Translations under genes and position numbers: made by a program
Notes under the pieces: generated by a model
The model's input: the letters and a program-made list of their open reading frames with translations, nothing else
Database searches by the model: none
Told to the model about the DNA's origin: nothing
Assembly: GCA_035318985.1 (NCBI GenBank)
Contig: DATHDP010000124.1
Location: 1 to 12,546 of the forward strand
Direction: 5' to 3'
DNA: 12,546 bases
Origin: VBAS01 sp035318985
Lineage (GTDB): Bacteria; Bacteroidota; Bacteroidia; Chitinophagales; Chitinophagaceae
Shown: positions 5,962-12,338 of the stretch, piece by piece
Layout of the letters: each line of letters begins with the position of its first letter
Numbering within the stretch: position 1 is the first letter of the stretch

Positions 5962-6795
5962 ATGGTGAAAAGACTTCTGGCATTTAGCTTTTTGTTTACT
6001 ACGCTAATTTTTCAATGCGCCGGTCAGGATGTGAGCGGTTATTGGAAGGGCACACTTAACATGAGAGGATGTTTTCCCGAAAATAATATTGAACTCCAGA
6101 TAAATGCAAAAGGCAACATCGTTGCTGGTGACTCATACCATTACCAGGATATTGATAATTATGTAAAGAAAAGTTTCAGAGGATCATTTGACCGTGCAAC
6201 AAAAAAACTTATGGTTCAGGAAGGCAGCGTAACAACTTATCATATTCCACAACGCTGTGTTATCTGTGTCAAAAATTTCGAACTTAATTATTATCGCGAA
6301 GGAAACAAGGAAATACTGAAGGGTTATTGGACGGGCAATGTTTTGAATACATTGCAGAGTTGTGATGGTGGTTCTATTATTTTAACCCGAATAAGAGAAT
6401 CTGCATTTAAAGAAGTTCCTGAAATAAAAGTTGATACCGGCACTATTCGCCTGGACTTTTATGACAACGCTCAAATTGACGGTGATTCAATAACGGTACT
6501 AGTAGATAAACAAGTCGTAATGACTCATCAAAGATTAAGTGGTAAACCATTGACTACTTATGTAAAGATCGATTTGAACAATACATTTCATGAAATAGAA
6601 ATGGTTGCAGAAAATCTCGGTAGCATTCCTCCTAATACAGCCATTCTTATTATTACTGCAGGTAAGAACCGGCACTTATTATCATTGAGTTCTTCAGAAG
6701 TTAAAAGTGCAAGAGTCAGGATAGTGTATGATGAAGAAATAACAAAAGTTAGCCAAACCGTTGCAGCTATATTAAAGAAGGAACCTGATCAGTAA
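5962..6795 (+). CDS. Secreted two-domain protein of unknown function
   Basis: ATG 5962 is preferred to an in-frame TTG at 5959, giving 277 residues. A signal peptide (MVKRLLAFSFLFTTLIF) is likely cut near CAGQ. The Cys there follows Gln, so a lipobox is unlikely. Residues about 22-145 form a beta-rich domain: DVSGYWKGTLNMRGCF, IELQINAKGNIVAGDSYHY, ILKGYWTGNV and CDGGSIILTRI. Cysteines in RGC, RCVIC and QSC suggest disulfides in the periplasm or outside. After a linker, about 160-265 form a second beta-rich domain: IRLDFYDNAQIDGDSITVLV, KIDLNNTFHEIEMVAENLGS, IPPNTAILIITAG and SSEVKSARVRIVYDEE. I recall this C-terminal domain from many secreted Chitinophagaceae proteins, but know no function. 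The next gene on the strand is the exported Ppx/GppA-like protein, 107 bp away with its own candidate -7 box. Confidence 0.75.
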   Translation: MVKRLLAFSFLFTTLIFQCAGQDVSGYWKGTLNMRGCFPENNIELQINAKGNIVAGDSYHYQDIDNYVKKSFRGSFDRATKKLMVQEGSVTTYHIPQRCVICVKNFELNYYREGNKEILKGYWTGNVLNTLQSCDGGSIILTRIRESAFKEVPEIKVDTGTIRLDFYDNAQIDGDSITVLVDKQVVMTHQRLSGKPLTTYVKIDLNNTFHEIEMVAENLGSIPPNTAILIITAGKNRHLLSLSSSEVKSARVRIVYDEEITKVSQTVAAILKKEPDQ

Positions 6796-6872
6796 CATTC
6801 AGAGTTAATCACATTCTATTCACACACTCCCATTTATGGTTATCTTATCGTTCATCACCGAACTGTATTAAT

Positions 6873-6880
6873 TAGATTTA
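6873..6880 (+). promoter_or_regulatory. Possible -7 box for the exported Ppx/GppA-like gene
   Basis: TAGATTTA is one mismatch from TAnnTTTG and ends 22 nt before the ATG at 6903, the same short-leader spacing seen elsewhere in the window. It suggests the gene need not depend on readthrough from the upstream gene. Confidence 0.35.
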
Positions 6881-6902
6881 CAGTGATCAAAATAACCAAC
6901 CC

Positions 6903-8054
6903 ATGCTGAATCATCTTGTTTCCCGCCGCCTTATCTTGTATGCTTGTCTAAGTGTTCCTGCGAACTTTTTATGGGCGCAGAATAGTCTTAAACTTAAATA
7001 TAATAACTCTACTGTTTATACTGGCATTGAAGTAGGATCAAAAGGTGTTAAGATGAGTATGGTGGAGATCGGGAAAAATGCTCAATCAAACGGAACCTTT
7101 AATATTTTAAAAGACACTTCTGTTAATACTGATTTCATTTCATTTAATGAGGCAACATTCTCTGCTACTCTGAATGCTCTATGTGGTTTATATGCAACTG
7201 CCCAGAAAGATTATAAAATTCCAAGCGACAGGATCTTTACAGCGGTAAGCAGCGGAGTAAAAATGCAAGCTGAAAAAGATCAAAAAACTGATCTAATAAA
7301 AAAACTGATCGATTCATTTAAGATAAAGATCAAGGACAAGTCAAAAAAGGTTGCTGTAATAGATGTAAAGCATGAAGCCATGCTTTCACACCTTGGCATT
7401 GTTCCTGAATCAAGAAGATATTCAACTTTTTTAATTGACATTGGAAGCGGCAACACGAAGGGCGGTTATTTTCCTAATGGTAATACCAAAGATTTTTATT
7501 TGTTTCAATTGAATTGGGGAACGAAAAGTATGTCGAATGCTGCCGAGAAAAAAATGGAAGATGATAAAAGCATGGGCAATTATCAAAAACAACTTAGCCG
7601 TACTTTATCACAGGTTGAAAGTTCCGAAATTATTTATGCGGTAAATGTGAGCGGCTCATATCCGCTGAGTGATTATATCGCATTCAGTGGTGGTGCAGCA
7701 TGGGCGGCTGCAACTTTAATGCATCCTGAACTGGTCGATAACCCGGTTATTTCAGTTTCCTTTGAAGAGGTGGTGAGCTTTTACGAAAAGATCTATACAA
7801 GTTTCTCAACCTATTCGCCTGAAAATCTTGCAAAAGTTTCCAATGACGACACTGAAAAAGCAGCAATTATGAAAGCAGCAAAAACTGTGCACGGCGTATT
7901 TGATCAAAAGTCTTTGATGGCGGGAACCGGTTTATTGTTAAAAATTATGAGACAATTTTGTTCTATATATGAATCAAAGAAATTCTATCTGGTAAAGAAT
8001 GGACAAGTAGGTTGGATCTCAGCTTATGTTGATCAAAGTCTTTCAAACAAATAA
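6903..8054 (+). CDS. Exported Ppx/GppA-fold (ASKHA superfamily) protein
   Basis: The 383-residue protein has an N-terminal signal (RRLILYACLSVPANFLWAQ, cut about residue 26) followed by an ASKHA fold of the exopolyphosphatase/GppA type. Phosphate-1 motif: YTGIEVGSKGVKMSMVEIG (39-57). Next come AVSSGVKMQAEK (114-125) and IDVKHEAMLSHLG (153-165), where Glu158 matches the catalytic Glu of Ppx 'GxEEAR'. Then phosphate-2 FLIDIGSGNTKGGYF (176-190) and the adenosine-type loop IAFSGGAAWAAATL (259-272). Classical Ppx/GppA enzymes are cytoplasmic and cleave polyphosphate or pppGpp; they have no signal peptide. The Gly-rich loops and Glu158 are present, so phosphohydrolase activity is possible, but in the periplasm the substrate would have to be different or supplied there. 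A structural or sensory role is equally possible. The length suits the two N-terminal ASKHA domains plus a short C-terminal helix region. Confidence 0.72.
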   Translation: MLNHLVSRRLILYACLSVPANFLWAQNSLKLKYNNSTVYTGIEVGSKGVKMSMVEIGKNAQSNGTFNILKDTSVNTDFISFNEATFSATLNALCGLYATAQKDYKIPSDRIFTAVSSGVKMQAEKDQKTDLIKKLIDSFKIKIKDKSKKVAVIDVKHEAMLSHLGIVPESRRYSTFLIDIGSGNTKGGYFPNGNTKDFYLFQLNWGTKSMSNAAEKKMEDDKSMGNYQKQLSRTLSQVESSEIIYAVNVSGSYPLSDYIAFSGGAAWAAATLMHPELVDNPVISVSFEEVVSFYEKIYTSFSTYSPENLAKVSNDDTEKAAIMKAAKTVHGVFDQKSLMAGTGLLLKIMRQFCSIYESKKFYLVKNGQVGWISAYVDQSLSNK

Positions 8055-8060
8055 ATCCGA

Positions 8061-8753
8061 TCACAAGCTTAAAACATACTCCACTCCTGCTTCCGAATGA
8101 ATTTTTGCTGTATCAAAGATCGGGATAGTGCAATCTCCTGGTTTAATTAAAATTGGTATTTCCGTACAGCCTCCAATAATTCCTTCTGCACCTCGTTCTT
8201 TCAGTTTTGAAATTATATTCAGATAATTTTTCTTTGCTTCAGCAGTAAAAATATTTTTACTGAACTCATTATAGATAGTGTAGTTTATGTATTCAACATC
8301 TTCCTGTTCCGGAATTATAGTTTCAATTCCATATTTGGCAAGACGCTCAGTATAAAACCCAAGCTGCATTGTATAACGGGTACCTAACAATCCCACTTTT
8401 TTCAATCCATTTTTCAGAATAGTTTTTGCTACAGCTTCCGCAATATGAATTACAGGGATCTTTATTGTCGCCTGCACTTGATCTGCGATCTTATGCATTG
8501 TATTAGCACCAATAAGCAGACAAGAAGCACCTCCTTGTTCAATTGTTTGTGCTACTTTACAGATAATGTCTGAAATTTTATTCCACTCACCAGCCTCAGT
8601 GAGCACTTTAATTTCGCCAAAGTTTACAGAATACATGATGACCTCGATCGTTTCATTGCCCCCGAGCTTTTCATTAGCTAATTCATTTATGTAGCGATAA
8701 TATTCTATTGTGGAAACATAAGTTAACCCGCCAATAAGTCCAATTGATTTCAT
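8061..8753 (-). CDS. Aspartate/glutamate racemase family protein lacking the first catalytic cysteine
   Basis: The 230-residue length matches the family. It opens KSIGLIGGLTYVSTIEYYR, as in Asp/Glu racemases (IGG...ST..YY). Other landmarks are LLIGANTMHKIAD (80-91), KVGLLGTRYTM (119-129), GGCTEIPILI (194-203) and PIFDTAKIH (211-219). These pyridoxal-independent cytoplasmic enzymes invert amino acids with two opposed cysteines, one before the NT(A/M)H motif and one in GGCTE. Here the first site is Ala83 (GANTMH) while Cys196 is kept. E. coli YgeA, of the same length, has Thr at this site and is reported (from memory) to work mainly from L to D. So one-directional racemisation, or loss of activity, is possible. 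The stop is 6 bp from the stop of the Ppx/GppA-like gene, with no terminator hairpin between the converging genes. The D-amino acid product could feed the cell wall (inference). Confidence 0.85.
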   Translation of the reverse strand: MKSIGLIGGLTYVSTIEYYRYINELANEKLGGNETIEVIMYSVNFGEIKVLTEAGEWNKISDIICKVAQTIEQGGASCLLIGANTMHKIADQVQATIKIPVIHIAEAVAKTILKNGLKKVGLLGTRYTMQLGFYTERLAKYGIETIIPEQEDVEYINYTIYNEFSKNIFTAEAKKNYLNIISKLKERGAEGIIGGCTEIPILIKPGDCTIPIFDTAKIHSEAGVEYVLSL

Positions 8754-8824
8754 ACACTAAAATTAAGGGCTAATTTTTTACCCACCTGTTGATAAAAATC
8801 GTTAGATTGTGATTAGGTACATTA

Positions 8825-8832
8825 TATTTTTG
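8825..8832 (+). promoter_or_regulatory. -7 promoter box of the YqaE/Pmp3 gene
   Basis: TATTTTTG is a perfect match to the Bacteroidota -7 consensus TAnnTTTG. A TTG at 8807-8809 lies 15 nt upstream, shorter than the usual -33 spacing. The box ends 27 nt before the ATG at 8860. Because transcription would start after 8832, an in-frame ATG at 8809 cannot be the start. Confidence 0.55.
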
Positions 8833-8859
8833 TACATTAATCAATCAAACATTATACTT

Positions 8860-9264
8860 ATGAAAAAGATCTTTACCTCACTGTTGATGGCAGTAATGAT
8901 GACATCGATTATTCCACTTCAATCTTCTGCATTAGTTATATTACCCGGTAGCAACGACCCTAACCCGGCTACTGTTAAAGCGGCATTTGCTGAATTCAAA
9001 AGTCTTTCCAAAAAGGAACAAAAAGTAAGAATCAAAGAGGCAAAAAAACAAGTGAAAGATTTTAAGAAAGAAAAGAAATCAAATAAATCCGCCAATGTTG
9101 AAATGTGGCTGCTTATTGTACTGGCTATCTTACTTCCACCGCTGGCTGTTTATCTTCACCAGGGTGAAATAAACGGGAAGTTCTGGTTAAGTATTTTGTT
9201 CTGGTTCCTTTTCATTATACCTGGCGTTATCTATGCTTTATTGGTGGTAACAAACACTATTTAA
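8860..9264 (+). CDS. YqaE/Pmp3 family membrane protein with an extra N-terminal region
   Basis: The ATG at 8860 (MKKIFTSLL) gives 134 residues and a classical signal-like start. An upstream in-frame ATG at 8809 precedes the promoter box and is rejected. A hydrophobic N-terminal segment ends near SSALVIL. A strongly basic segment follows (about residues 40-78: many Lys/Arg and Glu, likely helical, e.g. KKEQKVRIKEAKKQVKDFKK). The last 50 residues are a Pmp3/YqaE domain: LLIVLAILLPPLAVYLHQGE, then NGKFWLSILFWFLFIIPGVI and YALLVV. This matches the family plan of two helices with PPLAV in the first and the PG.I.AL ending. Minimal YqaE/Pmp3 proteins have about 50-60 residues; this version carries the extra basic region, a layout I associate with Bacteroidota. 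Family members are linked to membrane potential and salt stress in yeast and plants; the bacterial role is unclear. Confidence 0.88.
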   Translation: MKKIFTSLLMAVMMTSIIPLQSSALVILPGSNDPNPATVKAAFAEFKSLSKKEQKVRIKEAKKQVKDFKKEKKSNKSANVEMWLLIVLAILLPPLAVYLHQGEINGKFWLSILFWFLFIIPGVIYALLVVTNTI

Positions 9265-9280
9265 ATCAAACCCGATAAAT

Positions 9281-9310
9281 AAAAAAGACCTCCACACGGA
9301 GGTCTTTTTT
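9281..9310. terminator. Bidirectional rho-independent terminator
   Basis: Perfect 13-bp stem, left arm 9281-9293 and right arm 9298-9310, loop ACAC, GC core GACCTCC/GGAGGTC, with a six-A run before and a six-T run after. It sits between the stops of the YqaE/Pmp3 gene (+) and the acidic-linker lipoprotein gene (-) and can stop both transcripts. Confidence 0.92.
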
Positions 9311-9328
9311 ATGATTGCTATATAAATT

Positions 9329-10228
9329 TTATAATATAATCACCCGTTGATTGCTTCCATTATTCCAGGTCAGCAATGCTTTGTTATCACATTGACCGTC
9401 TCCTGGAATTCCATAATCAAGATAAAGAACACGGTCATTAATTTTTATCTTCAATTTACCATCACTGATCCAGGGACATGCTACTTTCTTTACTAGTGGT
9501 GATTCAGTATTCAATGTTATTGTCAGGCCACTATTGAATTCAATTTGTGAACGACCTGTAATTTCATACACATCATCACGAACGATCCTTGTATCCATTC
9601 CTTCTACTTGAGTTTTGGTTTTTACACTTTGATAATTGTAACCTCTGCCTGTAGGAAAAGTTACTTTACCACCTACCACTTCTACTCTCCATTTATGTAA
9701 TGGGGGATCGCTAAGGTTGCTGATAATTTTTGAACCTTCAAGATGAACACGATTCACATAATAATTTCTGAAAGTTATAGTTACTACAGAACCTGGTCTG
9801 CGCAAGGGTGCAGTAAGATAAACGATAATGGCGCCAGAACGAAATTTACCATCACGACCCAAACAACCATTGCCAAAATCAATAGTGATCGTTTTAGGAT
9901 AAGTAGAATCGTTTGGTGTAATTGCGATCTCTGCACAATCACCGATCGAGGCTCTTAATTCAATAAACAACGGAAGAAATAAGCGGCCATTAATACCATA
10001 AACACTTGCATTACCTTCTTCATCTGCTGCAGTTGTAGCCACATCTTCTGCATCATCAAAACTTGCTTCGGCCATTGAACTTTCCTCAGAATAAGCTGTT
10101 GCCTGTTCTTCTGTAACTGGTGTGTTGTTATTAGATGAGCTAACATCTTTTTGGCAAGAAAAAAGCATAGAGGCAACTATGAATGTAAGTGCGGCTATGC
10201 TGATCCGGTTAATTGAGAACTTTTTCAT
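9329..10228 (-). CDS. Lipoprotein with acidic linker, function unknown
   Basis: The ATG at 10228 (MKKFSINRIS) is chosen over an in-frame ATG at 10264 because it directly starts a lipoprotein signal (lipid Cys25 in MLFSC), and a -7-like box lies between the two. This gives 299 residues. A Ser/Asn stretch is followed by an acidic Ala/Glu/Asp linker to about residue 80 (TEEQATAYSEESSMAEASFD and onward). The rest is beta-rich with no recognised domain: CAEIAITPNDSTYPKTITID, FGNGCLGRDGKFRSGAII, VVTITFRNYYVN, ITGRSQIEFNSGL, and a final DGQCDNKALLTWNNGSNQRV. Cysteines in GDCAEI, NGCLG, VACPW and GQCDNK could form disulfides outside the cytoplasm. The pattern 'P..ITIDFGNGC...DG..R.G.I' recurs in Bacteroidota surface lipoproteins. 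I know no function. It is probably attached at the outer membrane. Confidence 0.8.
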   Translation of the reverse strand: MKKFSINRISIAALTFIVASMLFSCQKDVSSSNNNTPVTEEQATAYSEESSMAEASFDDAEDVATTAADEEGNASVYGINGRLFLPLFIELRASIGDCAEIAITPNDSTYPKTITIDFGNGCLGRDGKFRSGAIIVYLTAPLRRPGSVVTITFRNYYVNRVHLEGSKIISNLSDPPLHKWRVEVVGGKVTFPTGRGYNYQSVKTKTQVEGMDTRIVRDDVYEITGRSQIEFNSGLTITLNTESPLVKKVACPWISDGKLKIKINDRVLYLDYGIPGDGQCDNKALLTWNNGSNQRVIIL

Positions 10229-10251
10229 TTTATTAGTTTTAAAGGGTTGTG

Positions 10252-10259
10252 GAAAATTA
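10252..10259 (-). promoter_or_regulatory. Possible -7 box for the acidic-linker lipoprotein gene
   Basis: On the minus strand TAATTTTC, one mismatch from TAnnTTTG, ends 23 nt before the ATG at 10228. Its position downstream of the alternative ATG at 10264 supports the shorter start. Confidence 0.35.
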
Positions 10260-10332
10260 AACACGAAATATGAGAAGGTGGGCTTTGAAAAAAGTTTAAC
10301 TGATAGTAAAAAAACTTCTATTTTCCGTTTTA

Positions 10333-11247
10333 ATGAAGGATATATTTAAATATATAACTGCTTACTTCAAAAGTTTAAATCGAAAAGTACTTATAGCCTG
10401 CAGCCTGCTGGCAGCGTTAATGATCTATTTAAATTTTCACTATGAGATCGATCTTAAAATTGATGAGTTTGACTCTATTATCATTCAATTTTTTTGTCGC
10501 TACGCAGTCTTTCTGATCGCATTTGCACTACCCTACTTCTTCTATTTTCTTTTTGAAGGAAAAAAATATTTTAAAAGTCCATTAATCCTTTTGCTTATTT
10601 TCTTGTCGCCGGCCATTTTCTCATGGAAAATGGTTATGAATACTGAGATACATTTATCAAATAACATTTATTGGGATTATTACTGGAACCAGGTCACTTA
10701 CTGGCCGATAAGACTGGTAGTATTGAGTCTTATTCTTTTTATCATCTGGAAGATCTTTTATTCCAAAGAAAGTTTCTTTGGTTTAACGGTAAAGTATTTT
10801 AACTGGAAGCCCTATTTAATAATGCTTTTGATAATGATTCCTTTAATTACTGCCGCCTCTACTCAACCAGATTTTCTAAACATGTATCCAAAACTAAAGG
10901 ACGTTGATACAGCTTTGCATGGTGTAAAAAATAAATGGTTATATCATTTACTTCATGAACTTTCTTATGGAAGTGATTTTATTTCAGTAGAGCTGTTCTT
11001 TCGTGGCTTTCTTATTTTAGCCTTTGTAAAAATTGTTGGCAAAGATGCGATCCTTCCAATGGCTTGTTTTTATTGTACAATTCATTTTGGTAAACCTCTT
11101 GGCGAATGTATTAGTTCGTATTTCGGCGGAATGATACTTGGGATCGTAGTGTATAATACAAGATCGATCATTGGTGGATTAATGGTTCATCTTGGAATTG
11201 CATGGCTGATGGAGTTGGGTGGGTATATTGGCAATTCGTTTCGGTAG
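10333..11247 (+). CDS. CPBP-type intramembrane protease homologue with altered motifs
   Basis: The 304-residue protein has about eight hydrophobic segments, for example 19-33, 52-75, 83-97, 126-142, 160-176, 223-236, 263-274 and 278-292. The C-terminal third has the order of CPBP (Abi/CAAX-type) glutamic intramembrane protease motifs. SVELFFRGF (Glu220, Arg224) stands for EExxxR with the first Glu replaced by Val. CFYCTIHFGKP (Tyr247, His251) stands for FxxxH. GGMILGIVVYNTRSIIGGL is followed by MVHLGIA (His286), where HxxxN/D has lost its last polar residue. CPBP proteases cleave within membranes; bacterial members include bacteriocin self-immunity proteins and processing enzymes. Key His and Glu residues are kept, but the changed positions leave activity open. 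It lies divergent from the lipoprotein at 9329-10228 and ends 3 bp before the convergent gene stop, so the two genes are packed tail to tail without a terminator. Confidence 0.78.
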   Translation: MKDIFKYITAYFKSLNRKVLIACSLLAALMIYLNFHYEIDLKIDEFDSIIIQFFCRYAVFLIAFALPYFFYFLFEGKKYFKSPLILLLIFLSPAIFSWKMVMNTEIHLSNNIYWDYYWNQVTYWPIRLVVLSLILFIIWKIFYSKESFFGLTVKYFNWKPYLIMLLIMIPLITAASTQPDFLNMYPKLKDVDTALHGVKNKWLYHLLHELSYGSDFISVELFFRGFLILAFVKIVGKDAILPMACFYCTIHFGKPLGECISSYFGGMILGIVVYNTRSIIGGLMVHLGIAWLMELGGYIGNSFR

Positions 11248-11250
11248 ATA

Positions 11251-11937
11251 TCAGATCGTCCATTCATCATGAATGATACCAACTAACCAATACTTTCCTT
11301 TTCTTTCTTTGAAGACAAGGCGAAGAGTTCGCCAATCTTGTCCTTCATATTTTTTTTCAAACCCGGAGAAATGACTCTCAGTAAAATCACAATCTTTATA
11401 AACTGAGTCAAGGTTGTTTAAAGAATTTCCGCTACCGATGAATTCATTCACACTGCGTTTTTCGGGTTTGGCGAAATCAACATCATATACAAATCTTTGC
11501 ATATAATTATTCACTGTCATTTTTATCGGGTCGCCGGTTCCATCGAATTTACCCCAAACGATCATATCCGGGTTATCATTTCTTGCCATGGTGATAAACT
11601 TATCTCTCGAAAACCTGAGATGATTAAGAGTATCTACATAACCATAAGGAGAAAATCGAATACCTGAAACAGGATGAATATAATTTGCAAATGCCGGATA
11701 GTTTTTATTCTTAAGTGTTAGCAGGATGTTCTGTGTCAATTTTAATAAAATGGAGTCTTTTCGATGTACTGATCGAACGCTATCCTGAAGTCTTTTGGCT
11801 TGTAACAGGGAGTCTGCTTTGCGGTCAATAGTCTTCGCACTACCGCCGGTTGTCGTTTCGATCTTGTTTTCTGATTTGTTTTTGCAAGCAATAGCAAATG
11901 AACAAATGGAAATGATGATTACAAATAGCTTTTTCAT
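11251..11937 (-). CDS. Lipoprotein of a conserved unknown family, directly after rnpB
   Basis: The 228-residue protein has a lipoprotein signal (MKKLFVIIISICSFAIAC, lipid Cys18) and a polar, probably helical spacer rich in Lys/Ser/Asp to about residue 65. A compact globular domain follows: ANYIHPVSGIRFSPYGYVD, WGKFDGTGDPIKMTVNNYMQ, FVYDVDFAKP, FIGSGNSLNN, FSGFEKKYEGQDWRTLRLVF and the end YWLVGIIHDEWTI. I recall the same landmarks (HP..GIRFSPY, WG..DGTG.PI, FVYD.DF, G.GN..NN, DW..LRLVF, LVGI.HD.WTI) in lipoproteins of Gram-positive bacteria, so the domain seems widely spread. No function is known to me. The start codon is 15 nt from the 3' end of the RNase P RNA on the same strand, leaving no space for a separate promoter outside rnpB. 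Confidence 0.82.
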   Translation of the reverse strand: MKKLFVIIISICSFAIACKNKSENKIETTTGGSAKTIDRKADSLLQAKRLQDSVRSVHRKDSILLKLTQNILLTLKNKNYPAFANYIHPVSGIRFSPYGYVDTLNHLRFSRDKFITMARNDNPDMIVWGKFDGTGDPIKMTVNNYMQRFVYDVDFAKPEKRSVNEFIGSGNSLNNLDSVYKDCDFTESHFSGFEKKYEGQDWRTLRLVFKERKGKYWLVGIIHDEWTI

Positions 11938-11952
11938 ATGCTAAATAAAAAA

Positions 11953-12334
11953 CGCTGCAAACCTGTAAGCCGGATCCTGTTATCCCGATAAATCGGGACT
12001 GCCATCATTTATCTGTCCCGGTAATTACTCGCCGGGATCAATCTGCCTACCCTGTATCTTGGACGAGCAGTCCTCAAACGATACTATACGTGGCATTTCA
12101 GCATGCAAGGTTTACCCGCAAATGATGTCACCATCAAAAGCTGTGGGCTTTTACCCCACATTTTCATCTTTTCTCCGCCGAGGCGGAGTAGTTATTTTCT
12201 GTGGCACTATCTGTTACCTCAACATACTTTTCAGCATTGGTTGAGGTACCCGGCTATTCACCGGTGCATTGCTCTATACTGTCCGGACTTTCCTCCTCCT
12301 ACCTAAGCAGGAAGCGATAGCACGGTTTGCAGCG
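11953..12334 (-). ncRNA. rnpB: RNase P RNA (bacterial type A)
   Basis: This is the catalytic RNA of ribonuclease P, which removes 5' leaders from precursor tRNAs. Reading the minus strand, the 5' end CGCTGCAAACC pairs with the 3' end GGTTTGCAGCG to form an 11-bp P1. The conserved GGAGGAAAGTCCGGACA (P3/P4 5' half) follows near 12285-12301, TGCGGGTAAACC near 12108-12119, GGTAGGCAGATTGATC near 12039-12054, and GGATCCGGCTTACAGG near 11962-11977 as the 3' half of the core. Hairpins are visible at 12216-12247 (ACCTCAAC/GTTGAGGT), 12142-12160 (probable P12) and 12173-12188. The length of about 382 nt is normal for type A. After P1 comes TTTTTTATTT, a U-rich run that may end transcription. Several open frames across this region are chance frames within the RNA gene. 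Confidence 0.95.
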
Positions 12335-12338
12335 AACG

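Noticed and set aside
8809..8859. Upstream in-frame ATG for the YqaE/Pmp3 gene
   Set aside because: It precedes the perfect -7 box at 8825-8832, and the ATG at 8860 starts a normal hydrophobic N-terminus (MKKIFTSLL).
10229..10264. Upstream in-frame ATG for the acidic-linker lipoprotein
   Set aside because: It would put 12 polar residues before MKKFSINRIS and spoil the lipoprotein signal; a -7-like box lies between the two ATGs.
10122..10349. Plus-strand 75-codon frame spanning the divergent gap
   Set aside because: It is antisense to the lipoprotein signal region and overlaps the CPBP gene start in another frame; the product has no family features.
12059..12306. Two plus-strand open frames of 61 and 67 codons
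   Set aside because: They lie entirely inside the RNase P RNA gene on the opposite strand and have no coding-like composition.
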